The translations under genes and the position numbers were made by a program. Below are positions 1-6,336 of a stretch of 7,403 nucleotides of DNA, piece by piece (position 1 is the stretch's first letter; the number at the start of each line of letters is the position of its first letter). Below the pieces are notes generated by a model that saw only the letters and a program-made list of their open reading frames with translations, did not search any database and was not told the DNA's origin. Origin of the DNA: Bacteroidales bacterium (GTDB taxonomy: Bacteria; Bacteroidota; Bacteroidia; Bacteroidales; JAADJA01); assembly GCA_029933495.1 (NCBI GenBank), contig JAOZOC010000154.1:1-7403 (forward strand), given 5' to 3'.

Positions 1-1
1 T

Positions 2-1195
2 GAACGTTCCGAATATCTTGACAGGATTAGTAAATATCTTGATAATAAACTGATTAAGGTGCTTGTGGGACAAAGGCGTGTCGGAAAAAGTTATATTCTG
101 AGACAAATGATGAATTTTCTTGTCACAAAGAAAAATGTCAATCCGAGGAATATTTTTTATTTGAATAAGGAGTATATTGCTTTTAAAGATATTCAAACCG
201 GTGATGACCTGGATGAATTATTCGGATTCTATAAGAAAAAACTTAATCCTAAGGGAAAAATTTATCTTTTTCTTGATGAAATTCAGAATATAGAATACTG
301 GGAATCTGTTATAAATAATTATGCTCAGAATTTCACACAGAATTATGAATTGTTTATTACAGGTTCCAATTCGCAACTTCTTTCGGGAGAACTTGCTTCA
401 TTGTTATCAGGCAGATACGTTGAGTTTGAAATCTATCCTTTTAGTTTTATTGAATTTGCTGAATATAAAAACATGCCGCCGGATAAAGATACTTTTATCA
501 CGTATCTTAGAACTGGAGGCCTGCCTGAAACTCTTCATTTTGATGAAGATGAAATAATAAGGCATTATATTGAAAGTTTGAAAAATACAATAATTTTACG
601 CGATATAATTCAAAGATATAAGGTTAAGGATGTTTCTTTACTCGAAGATATTTTTGGATTTTTAACAGTCAATATTGGAAATCTCACTTCCATTTCCGCA
701 ATAATAAAATACTTTAAAAGTCGTCAGAGAAAAACCAATTATGAAACTTTGTCAACTTATATTTCATATTTAAATGACGCTTTTATTATTCATGAGGTTG
801 ACAGGTATCAGGTTCGTGGAAAACAGACCATTGCCGGAGTAAGAAAATATTATTTGAATGATTTGGCATTCAAAAACTATTTGTTCGGTTTTTATCCGTC
901 AGATATTGGATATAATCTTGAAAATTACGTGTTTATACAACTTAAAAGAATGGGTTATAAAGTGTCGGTTGGAGTTATTAATGGAAATGAAATAGATTTT
1001 GTTGCTGAAAAGGGTGACAATACACTTTACTTTCAGGTAGCATATTTATTAAATGATAAAAAAACTGCCGAGCGTGAATTTGGAAATTTATTGATGATAA
1101 AAGACAATTATGAAAAGTCCGTCATCTCTCTTGATGATGTTAAATTTTCGGAGTATAAGGGAATAAAGCATATTTTTCCCTGGGAGTTATACTGA
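2..1195 (+). CDS. AAA_14/DUF4143 family ATPase, 5'-truncated by the window edge
   Basis: P-loop ATPase of the AAA_14 + DUF4143 type, a family abundant in Bacteroidota and archaea without a settled function. The frame is open back to base 2, and those residues form the usual helix before the first strand, so the gene starts outside the window. The GTG at 59 would delete the strand leading into Walker A and is unlikely to be the start. Numbering from the GTG codon: Walker A GQRRVGKS (4-11), Walker B YLFLDEIQ (69-76), sensor-like ITGSNSQLLS (100-109), a likely arginine-finger region LLSGRY (115-120), GGLPE (153-157), and RDIIQRY (181-187). A winged-helix-like region follows (about 193-255). The C-terminal DUF4143 part carries NEIDFV (310-315), like a PD-(D/E)XK fold, but the usual ExK is replaced by QVAY (326-329). 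Identity is confident; biological role unknown. Confidence 0.93.
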   Translation, partial: ERSEYLDRISKYLDNKLIKVLVGQRRVGKSYILRQMMNFLVTKKNVNPRNIFYLNKEYIAFKDIQTGDDLDELFGFYKKKLNPKGKIYLFLDEIQNIEYWESVINNYAQNFTQNYELFITGSNSQLLSGELASLLSGRYVEFEIYPFSFIEFAEYKNMPPDKDTFITYLRTGGLPETLHFDEDEIIRHYIESLKNTIILRDIIQRYKVKDVSLLEDIFGFLTVNIGNLTSISAIIKYFKSRQRKTNYETLSTYISYLNDAFIIHEVDRYQVRGKQTIAGVRKYYLNDLAFKNYLFGFYPSDIGYNLENYVFIQLKRMGYKVSVGVINGNEIDFVAEKGDNTLYFQVAYLLNDKKTAEREFGNLLMIKDNYEKSVISLDDVKFSEYKGIKHIFPWELY

Positions 1196-1210
1196 AACAC
1201 ATCCGTAAGA

Positions 1211-1245
1211 ACTGACTTCGTTTCGTAAACGTTACTAAAGTCAGT
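1211..1245. repeat. Nested imperfect hairpin between convergent genes
   Basis: The outer arms ACTGACTT (1211-1218) and AAGTCAGT (1238-1245) are perfect inverted repeats. Directly inside them CGTTT (1219-1223) pairs with AAACG (1227-1231) around a 3-nt loop CGT. The result is a 13-bp stem with a one-sided 6-nt bulge TTACTA (1232-1237). It lies between the stop of the first ATPase (1195) and the stop of the convergent TlpA-like gene (1293). No T-run follows on either strand, so it is not a classical intrinsic terminator. It could still act as a bidirectional 3'-end structure that stabilises or stops both messages (inference). Confidence 0.5.
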
Positions 1246-1292
1246 GAATCTGATAAAAGGAAGAGAAAAGCAAATCAGTGAATATGTAGTTA

Positions 1293-2426
1293 CTATTCGT
1301 CAAAAATCTCTTTCAGCTTATTATTCAGATCGTCACCGCGAAGTCCTTTGGCAATAATTATTCCGTCAGGGTCTAACAGGACATTTGAAGGAATGGCACT
1401 GACACCGTAGAGTTTGCCGGCTTCGTTGCCCCATCCTTTTAGGTCGGAAACATGCAGCCAGGAAAGGTGGTCATCTTTGATGGCTTTCAGCCAGCTTTTT
1501 TTATCCTTATCAAATGATACTCCGAGAATATCAAAACCCTTGCCGTGATATTTGTTGTATGTTGCAACAAGATTGGGATTTTCGGCACGGCAGGGACTGC
1601 ACCACGATGCCCAGAAGTCAATAAGCAGATACTTTCCGTAAAGTGATGAAAGTGTTATAGGTTTACCGTTTTGATCGTTCATTGTGAAGTCGGTAGCTTT
1701 TTTACCGATGGCAACCTTTTTCAGAACATCAACTCTCTCCTGGAGAATTTTTGCATATTCGGAGTTCTTAACCGAAGGGTCAAAATTGTTGAGTACTTTT
1801 TCCAGTTGGTTCTCGTCATAGCTGTATGAGTTGAGGTAAACAACAAAAGCCGAAACGACCGATTTATTGTTTTTCATTGCATAATCAAGAGCAAACTGCT
1901 GGCGAATTGCGTCAACACTGTCTAATTTATCTTCCCATTTTTTTGCTGTTACATCGTCACCGGCAATTTTGGCTTTTTTCATATTTTCCCACATCTCATT
2001 GAGCTGACTTTCATAAGATGCCGATTGATCCTGAAAATCTTTGAACTCTTTATCTGATTTTGATCCGGTTATTTCCGGGTTTCGCATATCAAGTGGATTT
2101 ATTTTGATGTTGATATCGGAATTTTCGGCGAAAAGTCTGCAATACTGCCGGTTACCTTCAAGCATTATATAATAAATTTCAGGGTCACCCATACTTCCTT
2201 TGAATTCAAAAGAGTTGTTTTGTGCAGTTGTGGAATCAAGTGTGATCCACTCACCGTCGCCACGCTTTTTAAGATAAACAGTTCCGGTAAAATCGCCGTC
2301 AATAGTACCGTGGATGGTGTAATTGGTACTAACCGATTCTTTTTCAGATGTATTTTTATTGTTACCGCTGTTGTTGCAGGAAGCAAACAGTGCGATTGAA
2401 ATAAGAAGGACAAATAACTTTTTCAT
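1293..2426 (-). CDS. TlpA-like thiol-disulfide oxidoreductase lipoprotein (DUF4369 + thioredoxin fold)
   Basis: This is probably an envelope-anchored thioredoxin-fold protein that reduces or exchanges disulfides in the periplasm. Residues 1-17 form a lipoprotein signal peptide with lipobox FASC and lipidated Cys17. The following NNSGNN lacks the acidic surface-export signal of Bacteroidota lipoproteins, so a periplasmic-facing location is the simplest guess. Residues about 36-130 resemble DUF4369 (YTIHGTIDG, then GDPEIYYIML). A charged helical linker (about 130-238) leads to an AhpC/TSA-Redoxin-type TlpA domain with FWASWCSPC (active cysteines 276 and 279) and cis-proline AIPSN (Pro346). The length of 377 aa is typical for this architecture. 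The ATG at 2426 is chosen because it yields the complete signal peptide. The gene has its own TAnnTTTG promoter upstream, so it need not depend on the cluster above it. The physiological partner cannot be read from the sequence. Confidence 0.93.
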   Translation of the reverse strand: MKKLFVLLISIALFASCNNSGNNKNTSEKESVSTNYTIHGTIDGDFTGTVYLKKRGDGEWITLDSTTAQNNSFEFKGSMGDPEIYYIMLEGNRQYCRLFAENSDINIKINPLDMRNPEITGSKSDKEFKDFQDQSASYESQLNEMWENMKKAKIAGDDVTAKKWEDKLDSVDAIRQQFALDYAMKNNKSVVSAFVVYLNSYSYDENQLEKVLNNFDPSVKNSEYAKILQERVDVLKKVAIGKKATDFTMNDQNGKPITLSSLYGKYLLIDFWASWCSPCRAENPNLVATYNKYHGKGFDILGVSFDKDKKSWLKAIKDDHLSWLHVSDLKGWGNEAGKLYGVSAIPSNVLLDPDGIIIAKGLRGDDLNNKLKEIFDE

Positions 2427-2466
2427 AAAGATGTTTTAAATATATTAAAATCCGAATAATTGGGTG

Positions 2467-2495
2467 CAAAGATAGAAAGCAAATTACAGTCAAAA
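2467..2495 (-). promoter_or_regulatory. Predicted Bacteroidota-type promoter of the TlpA-like gene
   Basis: On the minus strand TATCTTTG (2474-2467) fits the -7 consensus TAnnTTTG. TTTTG (2495-2491) lies 16 nt upstream as a -33 candidate, slightly closer than usual. Transcription would start near 2460, giving a leader of about 35 nt before the ATG at 2426. The 123-bp gap between this gene and the cyclase-like gene supports separate initiation. It also holds an 11-bp tandem duplication around TTTGTTAAAT (about 2514-2534), which I cannot interpret. Confidence 0.55.
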
Positions 2496-2549
2496 GACTA
2501 ATCTTGACAATATTTTGTTAAATATTTGTTAAATTGGTGAATATCAGCT

Positions 2550-3473
2550 TTATATCCCTGTTGTATTCAGATTGCCAAGACTGACTGTAATCAATCTGTT
2601 TTGCTCCCGGTTTTCATCATTATAAAGCCGGATTGTAACCTGCAAATGGAGGTTGTAAATGCTGAGTGATGTCTCTTTTGATTTTATCATTCCGATTTTC
2701 AGGATATCGGAATTGATTATACCATAGCGCCTTGATGATTCGTTCTCAAAAATTTCATCTCCCTTTTTAATCAGGTCTCTGTCATAATTTTTATTGAACT
2801 CATAAATGTTTGCAATATCGTCAAGCGTTGCTATCTGGAGGTTTTCAACACCGTCAAGGTTAGTTGTAAACCAGGTGTGGGTATATTCGTCCATCAGACA
2901 ACGGTTCAGGTTGTCTTTTATCAATATTCTTGCATTGTTAATGATAGCCCTTCCGTAATAGTTATTGTTGAATTTGTAGATTTTGTCGTAGGTAATGGCA
3001 TATCGCATATTGATTCCATCAATTATTTTCCTGAGCTTCGGGTAAAAATGGAATGCGTTGTAAGCCCTGAGAATGATAGCAAAATTTGCCGCAAACAGAA
3101 GCGAATGAACAGGATTGTCAAAAATCAGAAAACCACCGTCGCCGGTACTAATGTAATTGTTTTCAATATCTTTCTTTGTGTATTTCTGGAAAATGAAAGG
3201 ATGATTTTGAAAACAAAGATTTATTGTGGCATCGAAGAGGGTTTTAAACAAAAACGGGATTAGTGTCTGTTCAAATTCACCGAATGAGCTGTACTGGTAC
3301 ATATCAATACCAAGCACCGATTTTTTACCGATTTTTGCATAATCAATATACTCGGTCAGTTCATTTTTGAGTTCGGTATGGTCAGGGATAATATTTGTTT
3401 TTTCAAATACCACCCTCCTGTCTTTATCGTCAAGGATTTTTTTAATGACGTCGTAATCAATTTTTTTAATCAT
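2550..3473 (-). CDS. Uncharacterised protein with a class III adenylate/guanylate cyclase-like core
   Basis: I do not recognise a named family, but the pattern of a class III nucleotide cyclase homology domain is visible in this 307-aa protein. VLGIDMYQYS (53-62) matches the first metal strand (D-h-x-x-F/Y-T/S, Asp57). STGDGGFLIF (109-118) matches the second metal turn (Asp112), followed by the typical Ala-rich helix. YYGRAIINNARIL (172-184) matches the G...N...R stretch, with Gly174 and Arg182 eight residues apart as in known cyclases. Changes from canonical enzymes: the adenine-selecting Lys position is Ile108, the Asp position is Asn171, and the transition-state Asn position is Ile178 (Asn follows at 179-180). 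Residues about 230-307 look like a separate beta-rich tail. No signal peptide or membrane segment is seen. The ATG at 3473 sits 6 nt after the restored glycosyltransferase stop, suggesting co-translation. It may be an active cyclase, a different nucleotidyltransferase, or a nucleotide-binding pseudo-enzyme. Confidence 0.62.
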   Translation of the reverse strand: MIKKIDYDVIKKILDDKDRRVVFEKTNIIPDHTELKNELTEYIDYAKIGKKSVLGIDMYQYSSFGEFEQTLIPFLFKTLFDATINLCFQNHPFIFQKYTKKDIENNYISTGDGGFLIFDNPVHSLLFAANFAIILRAYNAFHFYPKLRKIIDGINMRYAITYDKIYKFNNNYYGRAIINNARILIKDNLNRCLMDEYTHTWFTTNLDGVENLQIATLDDIANIYEFNKNYDRDLIKKGDEIFENESSRRYGIINSDILKIGMIKSKETSLSIYNLHLQVTIRLYNDENREQNRLITVSLGNLNTTGI

Positions 3474-3479
3474 AACGGC

Positions 3480-4635
3480 CTATTTTTTTATTTTTCTCTC
3501 TTTCCAGTTATAATTCCCAAGAACACCCCACGCACCGGAAATCACAATATACACCGGATAGATCAAATATATAGGAATAACATAAAGTAAAAGAGCTGTT
3601 TTTTTTTGCAAATTTAACAAAACCTGCCAGTATCGGGATGTCAATTATTAATTTAATGCCAAAAGCAAGTGCAATCAAAGGGAAAATTTCAGGATGGAAA
3701 AGGGATATTATTAAGCCTGTTAATAGCAGAAGGTTAAGAAAATATACAGTAACGGAAACGAACAGGATATTTAAATCGAATCCCTTGTTTTTGGAGGCCC
3801 ATCTTACGCGCTGGTTAATAAAATCTTTTACGCTTTTTTTAGCTTTTGTATAAACAAAAGAGTTACTGTTTTTCAGGAATGCAATTGAACCGGAGCCAAA
3901 CATTTTCCGGAATTTCATCATCAGAAAAACATCGTCACCGGAAGAAAATTTATCCTTTGTAAAACCTCCGGCAATTTCAAAAGCCTTCTTCTCATAAGCA
4001 AGATTTGCTCCGTTGCTCATTACAGGTTTTTGTATTGCAGCGGCTCCTGCACCAACTGCTATAAGACTCAGAAATTCAAGAGACTGTAGCTTTTCAAAAA
4101 AGGTTGTTTCATTATGATAAGCGACTGGCCCGATAATCATTTTACAATTATTTTCTTCATAAAAAGCAGTTATTGTTTTGAGCCATTCGGGACGGACTCT
4201 GCAATCGGCATCAGTTGTAACAATAAGTTCACCTTTTGAAGTTTCTATACCTTTTGAGATTGCGTTTTTCTTGTATGTTTCTGAGATGTTGTCAGATGTC
4301 AGGCTGACTATTTTTATATTCAGATCATAATTATTTTCAATAAAACTTCTGACAACATTTAATGTATCATCTGTTGAATGATCATCAATAACTGTTACTT
4401 CAAACATATTAGCAGGATAGTCCTGTTTTTGTAAATCCTCTAAAAGCAAAATAATATTGTCTTCTTCATTTCGGGCGGGAATGATAACGGATAAAGCTGT
4501 TTTAAAAGCATCGGATGTTGGCAAAAAACTTTTTAGTTTGAACCATCCTATTGTGTATGAGAGTATTATGATAAAATAAAAAACTCCGGACAGAATTAAG
4601 AAAACAAAATATATTGTCATCAGATTAATCATCAT
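3480..4635 (-). CDS. Membrane-anchored GT2 family glycosyltransferase, frameshifted near the 3' end
   Basis: A processive-type GT2 enzyme that would transfer a sugar from a nucleotide sugar on the cytoplasmic face of the inner membrane. Order: N-terminal membrane segment (8-30); GT-A core with VIIPARNEED (50-59), DDHSTDD (84-90), DxD in TTDADCR (140-146), SGDD (232-235) and QRVRW (275-279, the QxxRW motif); then C-terminal membrane segments (about 288-312 and 316-338). As it stands the frame ends at 3508 (375 aa) with an atypical Cys-rich tail after FAKK. Removing one A from the nine-A run (3599-3607) instead gives 39 residues including a hydrophobic segment, GAWGVLGNYNWKER and a stop at 3480, total 384 aa. 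That ending is typical of the family. The start overlaps the upstream gene by 11 nt (ATGATG at 4635), so translation is probably coupled. The sugar and acceptor are unknown. Confidence 0.88.
3599..3607 (-). other. Nine-A homopolymer at the frameshift point of the glycosyltransferase
   Basis: The plus strand carries nine T in a row, read as A9 in the glycosyltransferase message (GCA AAA AAA AAC). Upstream of it the protein is a normal GT2; downstream the family-like residues lie in the frame obtained by deleting one A. Candidates are a sequencing or assembly homopolymer error, a real slippage mutation or phase-variable switch, or transcriptional slippage at A9 that yields some full-length product. 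Confidence 0.75.
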
Positions 4636-5665
4636 CTTTGTATCTTCTGAAAAACTTTAACCGATAGACAAAGAAGGTTCCTACGATAGCAGGTATTGCA
4701 AGATTAATGAGCCATAAAGTGGAAGAAGATGCCACAATTCCAAGTGTAATCTTGTCTGTCAGGAGACCGAATTTTTCAAAATAGGAACCAATGAAAAATA
4801 TGGAAACGGAACCGCGGATGCCAAGCTCGGCAAGAGTTACCGTTGGAATAGCAGTCATAATGAAAAATACAAGAGAGATAATTATCAAACCCTGCAACAG
4901 AGGAAGATTAACTGAAAACAGCATTAAAATTATGTAAAACTGCAATGTAAAAACACAATAGCGGAGGAAGCTTAAAATAAGTACTGATGCCAGTTCAAAA
5001 GTTGAATATTCTGAGATTACTGAAATATATTCGTAAAAATGTGGAAACCGTTTTTCAAAAAATTTGGTAAGAAAACCAGGTAAAGCTTTGATATTAAGGA
5101 ATATAAGTATCAGAGCAGTCACAATCACAACAACAATCAGAATAAGTCCGAAGTAGAGATAGTTTGAAAACAGGTCGGAGTCCTTGTAATAAATCGGGAT
5201 ATAAATAAGAAGACTTAAAGAGCCGACAACGATGGTTGTAAGAAGCTGGGCGAAACTGCCAACCATTGTAATTACAATCCCTTTCCAGGGATTTGCCTTG
5301 TCGAGGATAAACACCCTTCCGAACCACTCTCCTACCCTGTTTGGTGTGAAAAGTGCAACCGAAACACCGGCAAGTACTGCCTCAAATGCTTTGGAAAAAG
5401 ATATTTTTTCAATTTTATTAATCAGAAACTGCCATTTTAATGATTCAATTCCCCAGTTGACAACCATTAATAGCATAGTCCAGGTCAGAAAGAAATATAT
5501 ATGAGGCTGGTCAATTATTTCATTGAATAATATTACTACTTCTTCTAACTTTTTTTTCTTAAATATCTGAGCATAAATAAAATAGTAGGTAGTAAAAATT
5601 ATTAATACCCTTACTATTAAATTATAGGTTTTATTTTTATGTATATTTGTAAAATACTTCTTCAT
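4625..5665 (-). CDS. UPF0104 / LPG-synthase-transmembrane-type (flippase-like) membrane protein
   Basis: A 346-aa integral inner-membrane protein with about seven to eight hydrophobic helices (for example 15-32, 56-72, 92-107, 128-160, 168-191, 224-250, 255-275, 305-334). TPNRVGEWFGR (107-117) and IPTVTLAELGIRG (273-285) resemble the two conserved short motifs of the lysylphosphatidylglycerol-synthase transmembrane / UPF0104 family. Members are proposed to flip or present lipids or lipid-linked sugars. The soluble lysyl-transferase domain of MprF is absent, so lysyl-PG synthesis is not expected. The 11-nt overlap with the GT2 gene suggests that the two act on the same lipid-linked substrate (inference). 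The C-terminus is charged (RLKFFRRYKDDD), consistent with a cytoplasmic end. The ATG at 5665 follows an A-rich leader and lies 14 nt after a TAnnTTTG element. Confidence 0.87.
   Translation of the reverse strand: MKKYFTNIHKNKTYNLIVRVLIIFTTYYFIYAQIFKKKKLEEVVILFNEIIDQPHIYFFLTWTMLLMVVNWGIESLKWQFLINKIEKISFSKAFEAVLAGVSVALFTPNRVGEWFGRVFILDKANPWKGIVITMVGSFAQLLTTIVVGSLSLLIYIPIYYKDSDLFSNYLYFGLILIVVVIVTALILIFLNIKALPGFLTKFFEKRFPHFYEYISVISEYSTFELASVLILSFLRYCVFTLQFYIILMLFSVNLPLLQGLIIISLVFFIMTAIPTVTLAELGIRGSVSIFFIGSYFEKFGLLTDKITLGIVASSSTLWLINLAIPAIVGTFFVYRLKFFRRYKDDD
5642..5649 (+). promoter_or_regulatory. Candidate -7 element for ruvC, inside the divergent gene
   Basis: TATATTTG matches TAnnTTTG and lies 48 nt upstream of the ruvC TTG codon, within the first codons of the divergent membrane-protein gene. 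No convincing -33 TTTG is seen, so this is a weak prediction. If used, the ruvC leader would begin near 5656. Confidence 0.35.
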
Positions 5666-5679
5666 ATTTTTAGCAATTA

Positions 5680-5687
5680 CAAAAGTA
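5680..5687 (-). promoter_or_regulatory. Candidate -7 element for the membrane protein / glycosyltransferase cluster
   Basis: On the minus strand TACTTTTG fits TAnnTTTG, 14 nt before the ATG at 5665, which predicts a leader of only about 7-8 nt. A clear -33 element is not visible; TTTC near 5700-5703 is a poor match. The same octamer at nearly the same distance precedes the second ATPase, which adds some support. Confidence 0.45.
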
Positions 5688-5697
5688 ATAATTTAGG

Positions 5698-6249
5698 TTG
5701 AAACAGGATAGAATAATATTAGGTATAGACCCGGGAACTACAATAATGGGGTACGGACTTGTTCATAAAAAAGATAAGTCGCTGGAACTAATTACATTAG
5801 GCGTGATACATCTTGCAAAATATGATAATCATGCATTAAAACTGAAAAAGATATTTGAAAGAGTGTTGGGTTTGATTGATGAATATGCACCCGATGAAGT
5901 TGCTCTTGAGGCTCCTTTTTACGGAAAAAATGTCCAGAGTATGCTTAAACTTGGTCGTGCCCAGGGTGTTGCAATGGCGGCAGCACTTTTCAGGGATGTT
6001 CCTATTTTTGAATACTCTCCCAAAAAGATTAAGCAATCAATCACCGGAAACGGAAATGCTTCCAAAGAGCAGGTTGCCGCAATGTTGAAAAGCATTCTTA
6101 CAATAAAAGATGTACCCAAACATCTTGATGCAACCGACGGCCTTGCAGCCGCAGTCTGCCACTATTTTCAAAAAGGTGCAACTTCAACAAAATCAAGCTA
6201 TTCAGGTTGGAATAGTTTTATTAAGGATAATCCTGACAGGGTTGGATAA
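5698..6249 (+). CDS. ruvC: Crossover junction endodeoxyribonuclease RuvC
   Basis: RuvC is the Holliday-junction resolvase that, with RuvAB, cuts four-way junctions symmetrically during recombinational repair in the cytoplasm. The 183-aa protein shows the RNase H-like fold and the four acidic catalytic positions: Asp11 in ILGIDPGT, Glu71 in ALEAPFYGKN, and Asp144 and Asp147 in HLDATDGLAAA. LGRAQGVAMAA (85-95), YSPKKIKQSITGNGNASKEQV (106-126, dimer/DNA-binding stretch) and the C-terminal SSYSGWNSF (166-174) fit Bacteroidota RuvC. The start is taken as TTG at 5698. An in-frame TAA lies at 5689-5691, no ATG or GTG exists between it and the first catalytic strand, and the resulting N-terminus has the normal family length. 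It is divergent from the membrane cluster with only 32 bp between start codons. No ruvA or ruvB is in view. Confidence 0.97.
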   Translation: MKQDRIILGIDPGTTIMGYGLVHKKDKSLELITLGVIHLAKYDNHALKLKKIFERVLGLIDEYAPDEVALEAPFYGKNVQSMLKLGRAQGVAMAAALFRDVPIFEYSPKKIKQSITGNGNASKEQVAAMLKSILTIKDVPKHLDATDGLAAAVCHYFQKGATSTKSSYSGWNSFIKDNPDRVG

Positions 6250-6259
6250 TGATGATAAA

Positions 6260-6312
6260 TTTCAGTTAACTGAAAAAAAACATAAAAAAATTTTCAGTTA
6301 ACTGAAAAAAAA
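6260..6312. repeat. Two identical palindromes in a 21-bp direct repeat, 32 bp apart
   Basis: The perfect 16-bp palindrome TTTCAGTTAACTGAAA occurs at 6260-6275 and again at 6292-6307. The second is palindromic over 18 bp (6291-6308). Each copy continues into the same run of eight A in total, so 21 bp are repeated exactly (6260-6280 and 6292-6312), separated by 11 AT bases. Centre-to-centre spacing is 32 bp, close to three helical turns, so both sites would face the same side of the DNA. The second copy ends 3 bp before a -7 element and covers the expected -33 position. This looks like a paired operator for a dimeric regulator of the downstream ATPase (inference). Confidence 0.8.
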
Positions 6313-6315
6313 TAT

Positions 6316-6323
6316 TACTTTTG
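6316..6323 (+). promoter_or_regulatory. Predicted -7 element for the second AAA ATPase
   Basis: TACTTTTG followed by CC is a full match to TAnnTTTG. It lies 13 nt before the GTG at 6337, so the transcript would carry a very short A-rich leader of about 7 nt. No TTTG -33 is present; that position is occupied by the second palindrome, suggesting regulated initiation. Confidence 0.6.
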
Positions 6324-6336
6324 CCAAAAAAAAATA

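Noticed and set aside
59..61. GTG as the start of the left ATPase
   Set aside because: The frame is open to base 2 and encodes the usual pre-Walker helix; starting at 59 would remove the first strand of the P-loop fold.
1211..1245. Classical rho-independent terminator
   Set aside because: No T-run follows the stem on either strand.
2877..3263. Plus-strand open frame of 128 codons opposite the cyclase-like gene
   Set aside because: It is an antisense shadow: no recognisable domain or promoter, and the opposite strand has clear motif conservation.
2550..3473. Pycsar or CBASS anti-phage cyclase operon
   Set aside because: No effector, sensor or accessory gene of those systems is adjacent; neighbours are glycan and redox genes.
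4908..4918. Half-site TTAACTGAAAA inside the membrane-protein gene
   Set aside because: It is a single half palindrome within coding sequence; an 11-mer match in AT-rich DNA can be chance.
5232..5504. Plus-strand open frame opposite the membrane-protein gene
   Set aside because: It is a shadow of a well-supported gene with membrane helices and family motifs on the other strand.
6260..6312. Palindromes as a ruvC intrinsic terminator
   Set aside because: With a 4-nt loop the stem is only 6 bp and is followed by A, not T, on the plus strand; two identical copies next to a -7 element fit an operator better.
6260..6312. A 32-bp-period CRISPR-like array
   Set aside because: There are only two copies, an 11-bp AT spacer and no cas genes.
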